Part shown: piece by piece, positions 1-8,960 of the stretch
Numbering within the stretch: position 1 is the first letter of the stretch
Layout of the letters: the number at the start of each line of letters is the position of its first letter
From: Bacteroidota bacterium
GTDB lineage: Bacteria; Bacteroidota; Ignavibacteria; Palsa-1295
DNA length: 64,000 bases
Assembly: GCA_018266755.1 (NCBI GenBank)
Contig: JAFDZW010000005.1
Span: forward strand, 1 to 64,000
Direction: 5' to 3'
Position numbers and translations under genes: made by a program
Notes under the pieces: generated by a model
What the model was told of the DNA's origin: nothing
Seen by the model: the letters and a program-made list of their open reading frames with translations, nothing else
Database searches by the model: none

Positions 1-63
1 ATAGATCAAGAAGCCGCTAAACAACTCGTTCGGACTCGGAGAGAGACAGGTACGGATACCAAG
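1..63. repeat. Copy A of a near-identical block shared by the tandem paralogues
   Basis: Bases 1-63 match 3201-3263 with three mismatches by eye (at window positions 25, 34 and 52). Both encode the same peptide LSPSPNELFSGFLIY and its surroundings. Identity drops sharply beyond 63/3263, where the two genes fall back to ordinary paralogue divergence. The block may continue to the left of the window. Confidence 0.85.
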
Positions 64-2154
64 CGTATTGAGCGTGCTGGTACTGCCGACCGTCTTTCCG
101 CTGCTGGTACCGCTAAGAGTCAATGTTGCAGTACGCAAGCCGCGCTGAGTTGGTGTTGTACAAACATTCACAACAACAAAACTACCGATCTTGAGAGTGT
201 AGGGGAGGGTGATACCCGAGACGGTAAATTCCGTTGCGTTAGTACCCGACAGATTCAACGAACGGATCACAACGTCGGCGCCACCGGTGTTACGGATAGT
301 GTCGGTCACACACACTTGTGTTCCAACGATGGCCGTATCGAGGATGTTTTTGTTTGCAGAGGAGATCGATAGTCCTCCATACGCCACGGCTGAACCCATC
401 ACAGGGATAATGACCGTCCCGGCAGTGTCGCGACGAGGTGTCTCGAATGTCGGAATGATATTCGTTTTCAGAACGATTGTGCCCTGACGAGTACCAGCCT
501 GCAACGGACGGAAACAGACGTTGACGTTGCGCGTCTTGTCCGGTGGAATGCGTACATCGGTACCAGTAATCTGAGCATATGTAAAGTCACCGTCGCTGCT
601 CGGCATACTGTTCGAGACGAGCACCAATGTATCGCTGCCCGGATTATAGACCGAGAGGGTCTTGCAGACGGTGTCGCCAAGAGCCGTCGAGTCGAATCGC
701 ATCGGATTCGGTGAGACGACAATATGTGGCAATATTCCTGTACCAATCAGAGATATTTGTACTACAGGGGTATTGATTGCATTGCTTGAGATATTAAGGG
801 TAGCAGTTCGACGCCCTTCTCTGGTCGGAGTATATTGTACGACGAGGGTATCACTTGTACCTCCCGGAAGCGCAGATGCCGGATATCGAGCGATCGAGTA
901 TTGATCCGCATCGATGCCGGTAATCGTGAAGTTATTGAGGATCAACGTCGGAATTGCTGTTGAACTGATCAAAATGCGTCCGGTGGATGATTGCCCAAGT
1001 TTTGTAAGCGTTTTCTTGAACAAGATCGTAGTATCGACCCCGATGAACGGAGCAAGACCTATGCCTTTGAAGGTGACTTGCTGAGTGCCACTATCAAGAC
1101 CGTTTGAAGTGAGTGTCAGCGTTGCAGCGCGTGCTCCGGAGGTCTGTGGTGCGAATCGAACGGTGATCGTCGCGGACTGTCCGATACCGAGGGAATCGGG
1201 AAGAGCACCAATCACGCTGAAGTCAGGATCGCCGACCAGTGTTGCGGAATTTACTTTCAATTTGCCTTCGGTGCCGGCATGTTTCACTGTCACCTGATAG
1301 TCTACATAGTTGCCGGTACTGACGGCCCCGACATCGATGCTTTTCGGTGTAGCGGAAAGCTGGACGTTCGGGACATTCTGGAACACGAGCATCACGTTTG
1401 CATTGAATTTTACCGATGCAAGATTGATACTGTTGTTTGCCGAACTACCGCTTGCAGTCGCAGAAGTACCACCGGTAGGTGTGACGCTCAGGTAATTATT
1501 CGAACCATTCGACAGCCCCATTGAGGCCGTTGTGCTCAACCCCGTACAACCATTACACCAGTTACACGTCGGGACGTTTGTGAGCTGCGGATAGATAAAT
1601 TCGATACGTCCGCCTGCTTCATACAAGCGAACCTGAAAAGTACTGTAAGCAGCGTAATATGCAACGACTTCAACTTTATACCACTCCACTGTGAGAATGC
1701 GTGCGGGGGCCGAACCTGTGACCGAGTATTTTACTGTCGGTGTGTAGCACCCGGCTCCTCCTGTCTGCCATAGCTGGTCCCAATAGGGGGCAATGACCGG
1801 TACAGTTGTACTAGAGATCGTGTTGTTGGAATTGTTTGGCTGGGTACCACTGCCAAGTGAAATAAAACCGCTTATATATGGACGGAATTGTGTATAAGTC
1901 ACTCCGTCAAATGTGAAATTGAATCCAATGTTGTATAATCCGTAAGCTACATTGGGTGTACGTGACCCTGGATAGCCGGACCATATCGTTGTTGCCGACG
2001 ACATGTCAGTTGGCGTACCTGTTGTGACGGTCATCTTGTATGCTGAAAGTGCAGCGTTGGATGAGTTGGTCCAAGCACTTAGAAACACGAGGGAAATCAT
2101 CAGCACGAGGCCGGGGAGAAGCCTCTTCTTAGTGTCCACAGTATTGATGTTCAT
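1..2154 (-). CDS. Giant secreted choice-of-anchor-D repeat protein, 3' end outside window
   Basis: An open frame of 718 codons runs from an ATG at 2154 off the left edge with no stop, so the C-terminus is missing. The first ~36 residues look like a signal peptide: a Lys/Arg patch (KKR), a hydrophobic stretch, then SNA before the mature chain. About 190 residues of aromatic-rich N-terminal domain follow (APYWDQLW is conserved in its neighbour's style), then repeated ~100-residue Ig-like modules with the pattern of choice-of-anchor D/ASPM-SPD-2-Hydin domains (phrases such as DFSVIGALP, FAPQTSGAR, TLTLSSNG-like strands). It is a paralogue of the gene at 2339-5260 and lies directly downstream of it in the same direction. 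By analogy with that neighbour it probably ends in a type IX sorting domain, but this is not visible. Likely an exported surface or adhesive protein; substrate unknown. Confidence 0.85.
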   Translation of the reverse strand, partial: MNINTVDTKKRLLPGLVLMISLVFLSAWTNSSNAALSAYKMTVTTGTPTDMSSATTIWSGYPGSRTPNVAYGLYNIGFNFTFDGVTYTQFRPYISGFISLGSGTQPNNSNNTISSTTVPVIAPYWDQLWQTGGAGCYTPTVKYSVTGSAPARILTVEWYKVEVVAYYAAYSTFQVRLYEAGGRIEFIYPQLTNVPTCNWCNGCTGLSTTASMGLSNGSNNYLSVTPTGGTSATASGSSANNSINLASVKFNANVMLVFQNVPNVQLSATPKSIDVGAVSTGNYVDYQVTVKHAGTEGKLKVNSATLVGDPDFSVIGALPDSLGIGQSATITVRFAPQTSGARAATLTLTSNGLDSGTQQVTFKGIGLAPFIGVDTTILFKKTLTKLGQSSTGRILISSTAIPTLILNNFTITGIDADQYSIARYPASALPGGTSDTLVVQYTPTREGRRTATLNISSNAINTPVVQISLIGTGILPHIVVSPNPMRFDSTALGDTVCKTLSVYNPGSDTLVLVSNSMPSSDGDFTYAQITGTDVRIPPDKTRNVNVCFRPLQAGTRQGTIVLKTNIIPTFETPRRDTAGTVIIPVMGSAVAYGGLSISSANKNILDTAIVGTQVCVTDTIRNTGGADVVIRSLNLSGTNATEFTVSGITLPYTLKIGSFVVVNVCTTPTQRGLRTATLTLSGTSSGKTVGSTSTLNTLGIRTCLSPSPNELFSGFLIY

Positions 2155-2184
2155 GAGTATGAGTAGATACGATAAAAAGATACT

Positions 2185-2192
2185 CAAATATA
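2185..2192 (-). promoter_or_regulatory. TAnnTTTG promoter for the 1-2154 gene
   Basis: On the minus strand TATATTTG lies 30 bp upstream of the ATG at 2154, with a TTTG (plus-strand 2213-2216) 20 bp further upstream. This TTTG-N20-TAnnTTTG layout matches the known Bacteroidetes promoter consensus. No start-site data are available. Confidence 0.6.
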
Positions 2193-2272
2193 CACAAAAC
2201 AGGGCAAAAATCCAAACCCAATTGGCCATTAACAGTAATTTGTTTTTAAGCTAAGAAAGGCTCTAAATACAA

Positions 2273-2300
2273 GAGGCCACGCCATTTACGGCGCGGCCTC
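2273..2300 (-). terminator. Hairpin terminator after the 2339-5260 gene
   Basis: An 11-bp stem (GAGGCCACGCC paired with GGCGCGGCCTC, one mismatch) with a 6-nt loop lies 38 bp past the stop at 2339. On the minus strand it is followed by TTGTATTTAG, a weak U-rich tract. Confidence 0.6.
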
Positions 2301-2338
2301 TAACTAAGATACCTTTGTTCTGGAATCGTATTCCGCTC

Positions 2339-5260
2339 TTACTTTGCGATAACGATCTGCCTGTTGAGTAGTATGTTGCCGCTCTGGAGCGAGATCACGT
2401 ATGTCCCGCTGGCGAGTTCGTTCGCGTCGATAGAGACGGTGTGTTCGCCGGCCGAGACGCGTCCGGTGGTGATCGTGCGAACGATACGACCGGTCATATC
2501 GCTGAGCGTCAGCGAGATGGCTGCTTCGGTCGGCACCGTGTACGAGAAGGCCGTCATCGAGGCAAACGGGTTCGGACGGTTCTGTCCGAGCACGAAGCCA
2601 TCCTGTTCGGTCTGCTGACGCACCGACTGCGAGCCGGTCTGCTGCGAGAAGTTCACCGTCAGCGTATCATCCTGACACGGACCGCCGTTCGGGAAGCTCA
2701 CCTGAGCCGTATAGGTATGGTTGATATCAGTCGGATCGTAGTTGACCGTCACCTGCTTATTCCCGTTACCGGCCACCGTACCGACAGACGCGACATGGAA
2801 GACGCCCGTATCGCCGAGGATCTGTAGCGATCCTGCATTCCAATCGCAGCCACCACTATTGTTGATCGTCAGCGTGAAGGTGCTGTGACCACCCGCATTG
2901 GTCGGCGGGATGATGACCGCATCGGCCGTCAAGTGTGCGCAACATGCCGCACCACCGAGCGAGACGGTCTGCGACTGGGTGTTGGCAGCCGAGATCGTCA
3001 TCGTCGCCGGCGACGAGCCGGTGACCGTCGGATGATAGGTCACACAGAAGACGGCTGTTGCTCCCGGGGCAACACTCTGCGTAGATGACGGGGACACCGA
3101 GTAATCGGATGCGTTGGCGCCGCTGATTGATGCCGTGTAGACGGCGGCAATATCGCCGCAGTTGGTCACCGTGTCGCACATCGTCGTATCGCTGCCGCGA
3201 TAGATCAAGAAGCCGCTAAACAATTCGTTCGGGCTCGGAGAGAGACAGGTCCGGATACCAAGTGTCGAGATAGCAACGGACGTATTTGTGACTCGATCAT
3301 TCGATTTCCCGTTGATCGAAAGCGTGGCTGTACGCAAACCACTCTGTGCCGGGGTGCCGCAGATGGTAAGAATCATTTGCGAACCCGCTTTCAGAAGGAA
3401 AGGGAGTAACACTGGATTGAGAGTGTATTCCGCTGCGTTGGCGCCCGAGAATGCGATCGACGAAATCAGAATATCGGACTCGCCGCGATTGAATATCGTA
3501 TCGGTTGCGCAGACTTGAGTGCCGACGATGGCAGTATCGTTAAGAACACCGCCGTTCGAATGTGCGAACACCCCAAACGGGACGCCGGTACCCTGAATGT
3601 CAAGCGTGATCAGACTTGCCGTATCACGACGCGGACTTTCAAACGTCGGGATAATATTGGTACGGAATGCCAAGCGTGCGCTTCGTTCGCCACGCTGCTT
3701 CGGCTTGAAGCAAATATTCATCGTCCGTGTTTTGTCAGGTGGGATAAGTGTATCGCTCCCCACCATTGAATAATAGGTATAGTCTCCATCGTTACTCGTC
3801 AGTGCGTTCTTTGAAATGATCAACGTGTCACTACCCGAGTTCCAAACAGTGACCGTCTTACACACGGAGTCGCCAATAGCTACAGAATCAAATCTCATCG
3901 CAACGCTGGGTGTAACGACGATATGGGGGAGGATTCCGGTCCCGATCAATTGGATCGGGAGAGCCGGACTATTCAACGCATTTGAATTTATGGTAAGGGT
4001 TGCTGTCCGTCGCCCCTCCCGTGTTGGTGTATACCGGACCAAGAGTGTGTCGGTTTGTCCAGCCGGTAATGGGTTCACGGGTGTCCGAATTACTGAATAC
4101 TGATCTCCGTCGATACCGGAAATCGGATAACTCGTAAAGAAAACCGGAGCAGGTCCCGACGCTGTCACCAAGATTCGTCCGACAGTACTTTGTCCCATCT
4201 TGGTAAGTATCTTCTTGAATAGTATTGTCGTATCCACAGAAATCAATGGCGCAAGCCCAACGGCCGTCAAGCCGATGGATTGCGAACCGGAATCTCTGCC
4301 GTCAGTAATGATGGTAAGTACACCAGTGCGTGTACCGTTACCAGATGGCGTGAGACTAATTGTAATCGTCGCAGAGGCTCCTGGGGCTAACGTGCTGCCG
4401 AGCGGTGGGGCAGAAGCAATCGTAAAATCAGGAGAGCCAGACATTGACAGGTTATTTAATGTCAGGTTGCTTTTCACTCCGAGGTTTTGGATCGTGACAA
4501 TCTTTGTGGCAGTGACTCCCGCAGGTTGTTGACCAAAATCTACGACCTTCGGCGAGCTTGTCAACTGGGCGTCAGAATTACTCGGAGGCGTCAACCGAAT
4601 TTGTCCCGAGGGGGTAGAACTGGTTGTGGTAACGGTCAAAGAAAGGAAACTTGGAGAAGTAAAACCATTGAGACCGATGCCGGCAGATCTGCTGCCCATC
4701 GATAGGGAGTTAGTCGAATACCAGTATTCAATATTGTTGGACGTCTCATAGAGCTTTACTTGCATGTCGCAAAACGCAGTATTTCCGCTATAAAAGCGGA
4801 GGCTTTGCCATTCAACAGTAAACACACGATTAGGCGCCGTACCGGTTGTTGCATAATACATCGCTCCGGTAGTATAATCATCTTGGGAGAACCATAACAA
4901 TGTGCCCTGATATGAAGTAGAGCCAAGCTGGCTCGAACAACAACCGCTTCCGGAAGTATAGAACGAAAGCAGTCCGTTCGTGCTGGCATAGATCGTCTTT
5001 CCGCTTGTTTGGACGGTGCTATCGTAATTGAATGCAAACGGAAGCGAAAGGGCATACGTATTGTCATCCCCTCCCGTGCTTGTGATTTGGGTTCCTATGC
5101 CGGCTATACTTGAATAGGTCCCTACAAATGTATTGTAGGTGTACCGGTTGACCCTCCCAATCTGAGCATGAACCATTGAACTGCACAAGAGTGCAGCCAC
5201 TATGGCGACTACAACTAAACTGAAGGGCGTTTTACGAGAAATGGTATGGATTTCTTTCAT
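2339..5260 (-). CDS. Giant secreted choice-of-anchor-D repeat protein with type IX sorting domain
   Basis: 973 residues. A signal peptide ending near SMVHAQ (about residue 33) is followed by an aromatic N-terminal domain to about residue 230. A chain of Ig-like choice-of-anchor D modules follows (recurring patterns like VDFGQQPAG, LTPSGNGTRTG, YTPTREGRR, CFKPKQRGER). Several Cys pairs occur in the later modules (for example MCDTVTNCGD). The last ~80 residues begin with NRPNPF and end with SGTYVISLQSG...QIVIAK, the form of a Por/type IX secretion C-terminal sorting domain. The protein should cross the outer membrane by T9SS and be released or anchored at the surface. Paralogue of the truncated gene at 1-2154. 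Function beyond export and probable adhesion is unknown. Confidence 0.85.
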   Translation of the reverse strand: MKEIHTISRKTPFSLVVVAIVAALLCSSMVHAQIGRVNRYTYNTFVGTYSSIAGIGTQITSTGGDDNTYALSLPFAFNYDSTVQTSGKTIYASTNGLLSFYTSGSGCCSSQLGSTSYQGTLLWFSQDDYTTGAMYYATTGTAPNRVFTVEWQSLRFYSGNTAFCDMQVKLYETSNNIEYWYSTNSLSMGSRSAGIGLNGFTSPSFLSLTVTTTSSTPSGQIRLTPPSNSDAQLTSSPKVVDFGQQPAGVTATKIVTIQNLGVKSNLTLNNLSMSGSPDFTIASAPPLGSTLAPGASATITISLTPSGNGTRTGVLTIITDGRDSGSQSIGLTAVGLAPLISVDTTILFKKILTKMGQSTVGRILVTASGPAPVFFTSYPISGIDGDQYSVIRTPVNPLPAGQTDTLLVRYTPTREGRRTATLTINSNALNSPALPIQLIGTGILPHIVVTPSVAMRFDSVAIGDSVCKTVTVWNSGSDTLIISKNALTSNDGDYTYYSMVGSDTLIPPDKTRTMNICFKPKQRGERSARLAFRTNIIPTFESPRRDTASLITLDIQGTGVPFGVFAHSNGGVLNDTAIVGTQVCATDTIFNRGESDILISSIAFSGANAAEYTLNPVLLPFLLKAGSQMILTICGTPAQSGLRTATLSINGKSNDRVTNTSVAISTLGIRTCLSPSPNELFSGFLIYRGSDTTMCDTVTNCGDIAAVYTASISGANASDYSVSPSSTQSVAPGATAVFCVTYHPTVTGSSPATMTISAANTQSQTVSLGGAACCAHLTADAVIIPPTNAGGHSTFTLTINNSGGCDWNAGSLQILGDTGVFHVASVGTVAGNGNKQVTVNYDPTDINHTYTAQVSFPNGGPCQDDTLTVNFSQQTGSQSVRQQTEQDGFVLGQNRPNPFASMTAFSYTVPTEAAISLTLSDMTGRIVRTITTGRVSAGEHTVSIDANELASGTYVISLQSGNILLNRQIVIAK
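3201..3263. repeat. Copy B of the near-identical block
   Basis: Partner of bases 1-63, in the same orientation and the same reading frame of the second paralogue. See the finding on possible gene conversion. Confidence 0.85.
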
Positions 5261-5355
5261 AGGGGTTGATGGATTTTGGCTGAACTTATTAAATTTAGAG
5301 ATGTACTACACACTACAACTGATTTAGTAACCATACAGGCGCGAATTAATTCCCC

Positions 5356-6111
5356 TCACTTGACAGTGCGCCAAATGTCATCTAATGCGTCGAGAGATAA
5401 CTCGCTCCAGCGACTGCCACTACGTTCTACAATGTCTTCCAGACGTCGGAAGCGCGATTCAAACTTCCTTGTCGCTTCCCGCAAGCTTCGCTCGGCTTCA
5501 AGGTGGATATGCCGACTTAGATTTACCAGGGAAAATAGTATGTCGCCGAACTCATCCTCACGTTCTTCCGGGGTAGTAGCCGCCGCAAATTCCTCAATTT
5601 CTTCGCGGATCTTATCGAGCACCCCTTCAGTCGTTGGCCAATCGAAGCCCACTTTTGAAGCTTTATCCTGAATACGCGCGGCACGCTGTAGTGCGGGAAG
5701 CGATGCAGGGACGCCGTCGAGAACAGATGTTCGCCCCGTCTCGGCACGTTTGAGCTCCTCCCAGTTTTTTGCGACATCTTGTGCGGAAGAGACTGCTGTG
5801 TCGCCAAAAATATGGGGGTGTCGGTAAATGAGTTTTTCTGATTCCGAGCGCAGGACGTCTTCCAGAGTAAACGAATTCTGTTCTTCGGCCATAAGGGCTT
5901 GGAAGATGACGTGTAAGAAGAGATCACCAAGCTCTTTTTTAAGTTCGTCAACATTATGGTTTTCAATGGCTTCCACGGTTTCATACGCTTCTTCGATTAG
6001 CGGTGCGGCAAGGCTCTGGGGTGTCTGTGCTTTGTCCCAGGGGCACTCCTTGCGTAGTCTGCGGATGATTGCCTCGAAGCGTTCGAACTCCTGAATAAGA
6101 TTATTGCTCAT
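5356..6111 (-). CDS. mazG: Nucleoside triphosphate pyrophosphohydrolase MazG
   Basis: 251 residues, close to the usual ~260 of full-length MazG. The family hydrolyses (d)NTPs to NMP plus pyrophosphate and cleans the nucleotide pool in the cytoplasm. The Mg-binding signature is clear: E40, E41, E44 followed by E60 and D63 (EExxE then ExxD), preceded by the typical ECPWDKAQT box at 22-30. A second, weaker MazG-like half follows after about residue 130 (GFDWPTTEGVLDKIREE). ATG start; the gene is divergent from the membrane protein at 6333 and not obviously in an operon. Ordinary housekeeping gene. Confidence 0.95.
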   Translation of the reverse strand: MSNNLIQEFERFEAIIRRLRKECPWDKAQTPQSLAAPLIEEAYETVEAIENHNVDELKKELGDLFLHVIFQALMAEEQNSFTLEDVLRSESEKLIYRHPHIFGDTAVSSAQDVAKNWEELKRAETGRTSVLDGVPASLPALQRAARIQDKASKVGFDWPTTEGVLDKIREEIEEFAAATTPEEREDEFGDILFSLVNLSRHIHLEAERSLREATRKFESRFRRLEDIVERSGSRWSELSLDALDDIWRTVK

Positions 6112-6240
6112 GTGTTTGTCGTATATTCGATTATCAGGGCTTGAAATTAGCCTTCAATCAGGTAGTGGGTAGAAGTGGTCAACAATTTTGATAAATTTGT
6201 AATTCTTGGCTCACTTCTTGCATAAATCATTGCAGTTGAG

Positions 6241-6248
6241 TATTTTTG
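6241..6248 (+). promoter_or_regulatory. TAnnTTTG promoter for the 6333 gene
   Basis: TATTTTTG, with TTGCAT (6218-6223) ending 17 bp upstream. The site lies in the 221-bp divergent gap between mazG and the membrane protein, giving a predicted leader of roughly 80 nt. Confidence 0.5.
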
Positions 6249-6332
6249 TGGACTCCGCTAGGGGTACAAAGATACACTGAGTTGTGAAACAAGCACGTTC
6301 ATAATCCATTCACGTTCTAACAATAGAAAACT

Positions 6333-7316
6333 ATGGCAGACACAGTAGCGACCCGAGGTGCGGCACGGACGGCTCCCAAAGCAGCCAAGATCGGCCCAAA
6401 GCCCTCGGCGGTTCCGGTAATCATGCTGACGATCTTCTTTGCGGTCGTCGTTCACGTGCTCTTTTGTATGGCCGTTGGCGGCGCAGCGGATAAAGTTGAG
6501 TGGCACCCGTTCGGATTAGAGGCGAACGTCGCATTCGGCGAAGCGCAATTTATTATTAATGCCATCGTAAGCTTTGTGCCGTTCGATATATTCTTCGGCT
6601 TCTGCTTCGCAGTGCTTGCCGGGTTTGCATTGCGCGTTCCGTTCTTCCGTGATCGTGTGTATCACACCGTCAGCGATCTGAAGAAGCGCCTCATGGTGCA
6701 GCTTTCGGCTTCGCAGGAAGAGGTCGAGTCGATCCTTCGTAACGATCCGGAGAACAACCAGCGTTTACTTTCGCGCCGTGAGGATGTGAATCTCGAAAGC
6801 GTGCAGTCGGAAATTGAGTACATCAATATCGGCCAGCGCTATCTCGAAGGAAAGGCCGGCTTTATGGGTGGCATCGCGACCTACATGCGCTTCCACTTCG
6901 TCGAGCACTACGCCAACACGACACAGGGCTTGGCATACGCCGGCGCCGCATTCCTTATTATCGTCGTCGGTATCCGCGGTCTGAAGTTCATCCCGGCCGT
7001 CAAGCCGTCACCGATCCTCTTCGCACTTGGCGTTGAGTTTTCGATGCTCTGCTTGCTCGCTCTTACACTTCTCTACACGGAAGAAGAAGAGCGTACGGAT
7101 CGCATTTTGAAGCAGATGGTCGATGCCGTCAAGGGTGGCAAGGGCCGTCAGGCTGTCGCAGCGATGGAAGAGCAGGAAGCATTGCTCTCGCGTACCGACT
7201 ATGAGAAGATCGTCCGCGATCAGCTCGACCAGAAGCTTATTGCAATCCTTAAGGACAAGGACGAAGATGCAGTACGTCGTCTTGCGCTCGACCTCGTAAG
7301 CGGCAGCAAGAAGTAA
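6333..7316 (+). CDS. Four-helix membrane protein of unknown function
   Basis: I do not recognise a family. 327 residues: an Ala/Lys/Pro-rich N-terminus (1-26), hydrophobic segments at about 27-49, 72-101, 199-220 and 227-248, a charged middle region between helices 2 and 3 (about 105-195, with QSEIEYINIGQRYLEGKAG), and a charged, probably helical C-terminal tail from 249 (TEEEERTDRI...). There is no signal peptide and no enzyme motif. It stands alone between its own TAnnTTTG promoter and a strong terminator at 7347, with codon use that favours C/G at third positions as in the well-expressed genes nearby. This suggests a constitutively made inner-membrane component, but the role is open. Confidence 0.85.
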   Translation: MADTVATRGAARTAPKAAKIGPKPSAVPVIMLTIFFAVVVHVLFCMAVGGAADKVEWHPFGLEANVAFGEAQFIINAIVSFVPFDIFFGFCFAVLAGFALRVPFFRDRVYHTVSDLKKRLMVQLSASQEEVESILRNDPENNQRLLSRREDVNLESVQSEIEYINIGQRYLEGKAGFMGGIATYMRFHFVEHYANTTQGLAYAGAAFLIIVVGIRGLKFIPAVKPSPILFALGVEFSMLCLLALTLLYTEEEERTDRILKQMVDAVKGGKGRQAVAAMEEQEALLSRTDYEKIVRDQLDQKLIAILKDKDEDAVRRLALDLVSGSKK

Positions 7317-7346
7317 GTTCGTTTCTTAATACTGTTTCTCACCGCA

Positions 7347-7384
7347 CGAACGCAACCGATACCAATCGGTTGCGTTCGCGTTTT
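7347..7384 (+). terminator. Strong hairpin terminator after the 6333 gene
   Basis: A perfect 14-bp stem (CGAACGCAACCGAT / ATCGGTTGCGTTCG) with the loop ACCA, followed by CGTTTT. It starts 31 bp past the stop at 7316. Confidence 0.85.
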
Positions 7385-7458
7385 ATGCTACAGCGGCACT
7401 ACGGCTTGCGGGGGATTGTTTGAAAACCCTACAGGATTTGTTTGCGTACGGTACAGTA

Positions 7459-8532
7459 ATGATTATTATTATGGAGAGGGGCGCGCGCGAAAGCGATACC
7501 GCGCATGTGGAGAAAATTCTTTCGCAACAGGGCATTCGATCCGAGCGTCTCAACGGTGAGAAACAGGTCGTCATCGGGATCATTGGTGCGACGAATGGGC
7601 TTGATGTGACGGCACTCGAATCGCTCGACGGCGTGCAGAGCGTCGTACGGGTCTCATCGCCGTTAAAACTGGTTTCTCGTGCCCATCATCCTCAGGACAC
7701 CGTCATTACTTTTTCAGACGGCACCAGAATTGGCGGTTCTGCTCCGAGTATCGTCATTGCGGGGCCGTGTTCGGTCGAGAGTGCCGATCAGCTTCGCCGT
7801 ACTGCAGAGCTTATCCGCTCGAGCGGCGTTCGTTTCCTTCGTGGAGGCGCATTTAAGCCGCGTACGTCACCGTATTCATTCCAGGGGCTTGGTTTTGACG
7901 GCTTAGAGTTGCTTCGGAAGGTAAGCGAAGAATTCGGGTTATTCGTCGTTACCGAAGTGATGGAGCCAGGACATGCTCCGCGTGTCGCCGAGTTTGCAGA
8001 TGTATTGCAGGTTGGAGCCCGCAATATGCAGAATTTCCCTCTACTGCGTCAACTTGGGAATGTAAATAAACCTGTGCTGCTCAAGCGAGGTCCTGCAAAC
8101 ACCATCGAAGAATGGCTATTGGCTGCCGAATATATTCTCGCCGGGGGAAATGAAAATGTCATCCTTTGTGAGCGGGGAATTCGCTCGTTTGAATCAGCCT
8201 TGCGATATACGCTCGATTTGAGCGCAGTCCCGGTTGCAAAACAGCTTTCGCATCTTCCGGTTGTCGTCGATCCGTCGCATGCGACCGGTAAGCGGGAAAT
8301 GGTTCTTCCGATGGCTCGTGCTTCGCTCGCAGCCGGTGCCGACGGGGTGATGGTTGAAGTCCATCACGATCCGATCCGCTCTCGCAGTGACGGTGCACAG
8401 GCACTGACATTCCCGATGTTTGAAGAGATGATGGGCGAACTGGTACGCATCGGCGATGCGCTCGATCGCCCGGTGCTCGTCGAGCCGTTGTCGTCGCAAA
8501 CAAAGACGAAGTCGAACGTTCGAATTTCCTGA
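7459..8532 (+). CDS. aroF: 3-deoxy-7-phosphoheptulonate synthase (DAHP synthase)
   Basis: First step of the shikimate pathway: phosphoenolpyruvate plus erythrose-4-phosphate gives DAHP. 357 residues from ATG 7459. An upstream in-frame TTG at 7420 adds 13 residues unlike the family, whereas MIIIMERGARESD is the normal family start. Residues 1-~70 form the small ferredoxin-like regulatory domain of the type I-beta enzymes. The TIM barrel follows, with GPCSVES near 102, KPRTSPYSFQG near 135 and DPSHATG near 270. The small domain in this subfamily often mediates feedback control. It starts the run aroF / CoA-binding protein / rsmE / PAP2 with gaps of 3-6 bp. Confidence 0.95.
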   Translation: MIIIMERGARESDTAHVEKILSQQGIRSERLNGEKQVVIGIIGATNGLDVTALESLDGVQSVVRVSSPLKLVSRAHHPQDTVITFSDGTRIGGSAPSIVIAGPCSVESADQLRRTAELIRSSGVRFLRGGAFKPRTSPYSFQGLGFDGLELLRKVSEEFGLFVVTEVMEPGHAPRVAEFADVLQVGARNMQNFPLLRQLGNVNKPVLLKRGPANTIEEWLLAAEYILAGGNENVILCERGIRSFESALRYTLDLSAVPVAKQLSHLPVVVDPSHATGKREMVLPMARASLAAGADGVMVEVHHDPIRSRSDGAQALTFPMFEEMMGELVRIGDALDRPVLVEPLSSQTKTKSNVRIS

Positions 8533-8537
8533 TCGTT

Positions 8538-8957
8538 GTGACTATTTCAGAGGTCTTTCGTGATTCGAAGGTAATCGCCGTCGTCGGGTTAAGTCCCGAC
8601 CCCTCGCGTTCGAGCTACTCCGTTGCAGAGCGCATGCAACGCGCAGGCTATACGATCGTGCCTGTGAATCCATTGATCAACGAGTGGAACGGCTTGGCAG
8701 CTTATCCTTCGGTTTCCTCTATCCCTTCGGATATCCAAGTCGATATCGTCGATATATTCCGACGCGAGGAGTTTATACTCGATATCATTAAAGACTCTCT
8801 CACCCGGATCCCGTTGCCGAAATGTGTGTGGTTGCAACAGGACCTGTATTGTCCAGAAGGGCGACAACTCGCAGAGGCAGCAGGGGTGACGTTTGTCGAG
8901 GATTCGTGTCTCGCTGTGAAATTCGGGTATTACCACACCCTTGGTAAGACGCTCTGA
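8538..8957 (+). CDS. CoA-binding domain protein (YccU family)
   Basis: 139 residues starting at GTG 8538, five bases after the aroF stop, so probably translationally coupled. It has the Rossmann-like CoA-binding fold of the YccU family: VIAVVGLSPDPSRSSYSVA near residues 12-30, then VPVNPLI and VDIVDIFRR. A conserved Cys-containing segment sits near the end (FVEDSCLAVKFG). Members bind CoA or a nucleotide; no catalytic activity is firmly known. Neighbours give no clear clue. Confidence 0.88.
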   Translation: MTISEVFRDSKVIAVVGLSPDPSRSSYSVAERMQRAGYTIVPVNPLINEWNGLAAYPSVSSIPSDIQVDIVDIFRREEFILDIIKDSLTRIPLPKCVWLQQDLYCPEGRQLAEAAGVTFVEDSCLAVKFGYYHTLGKTL

Positions 8958-8960
8958 TAC

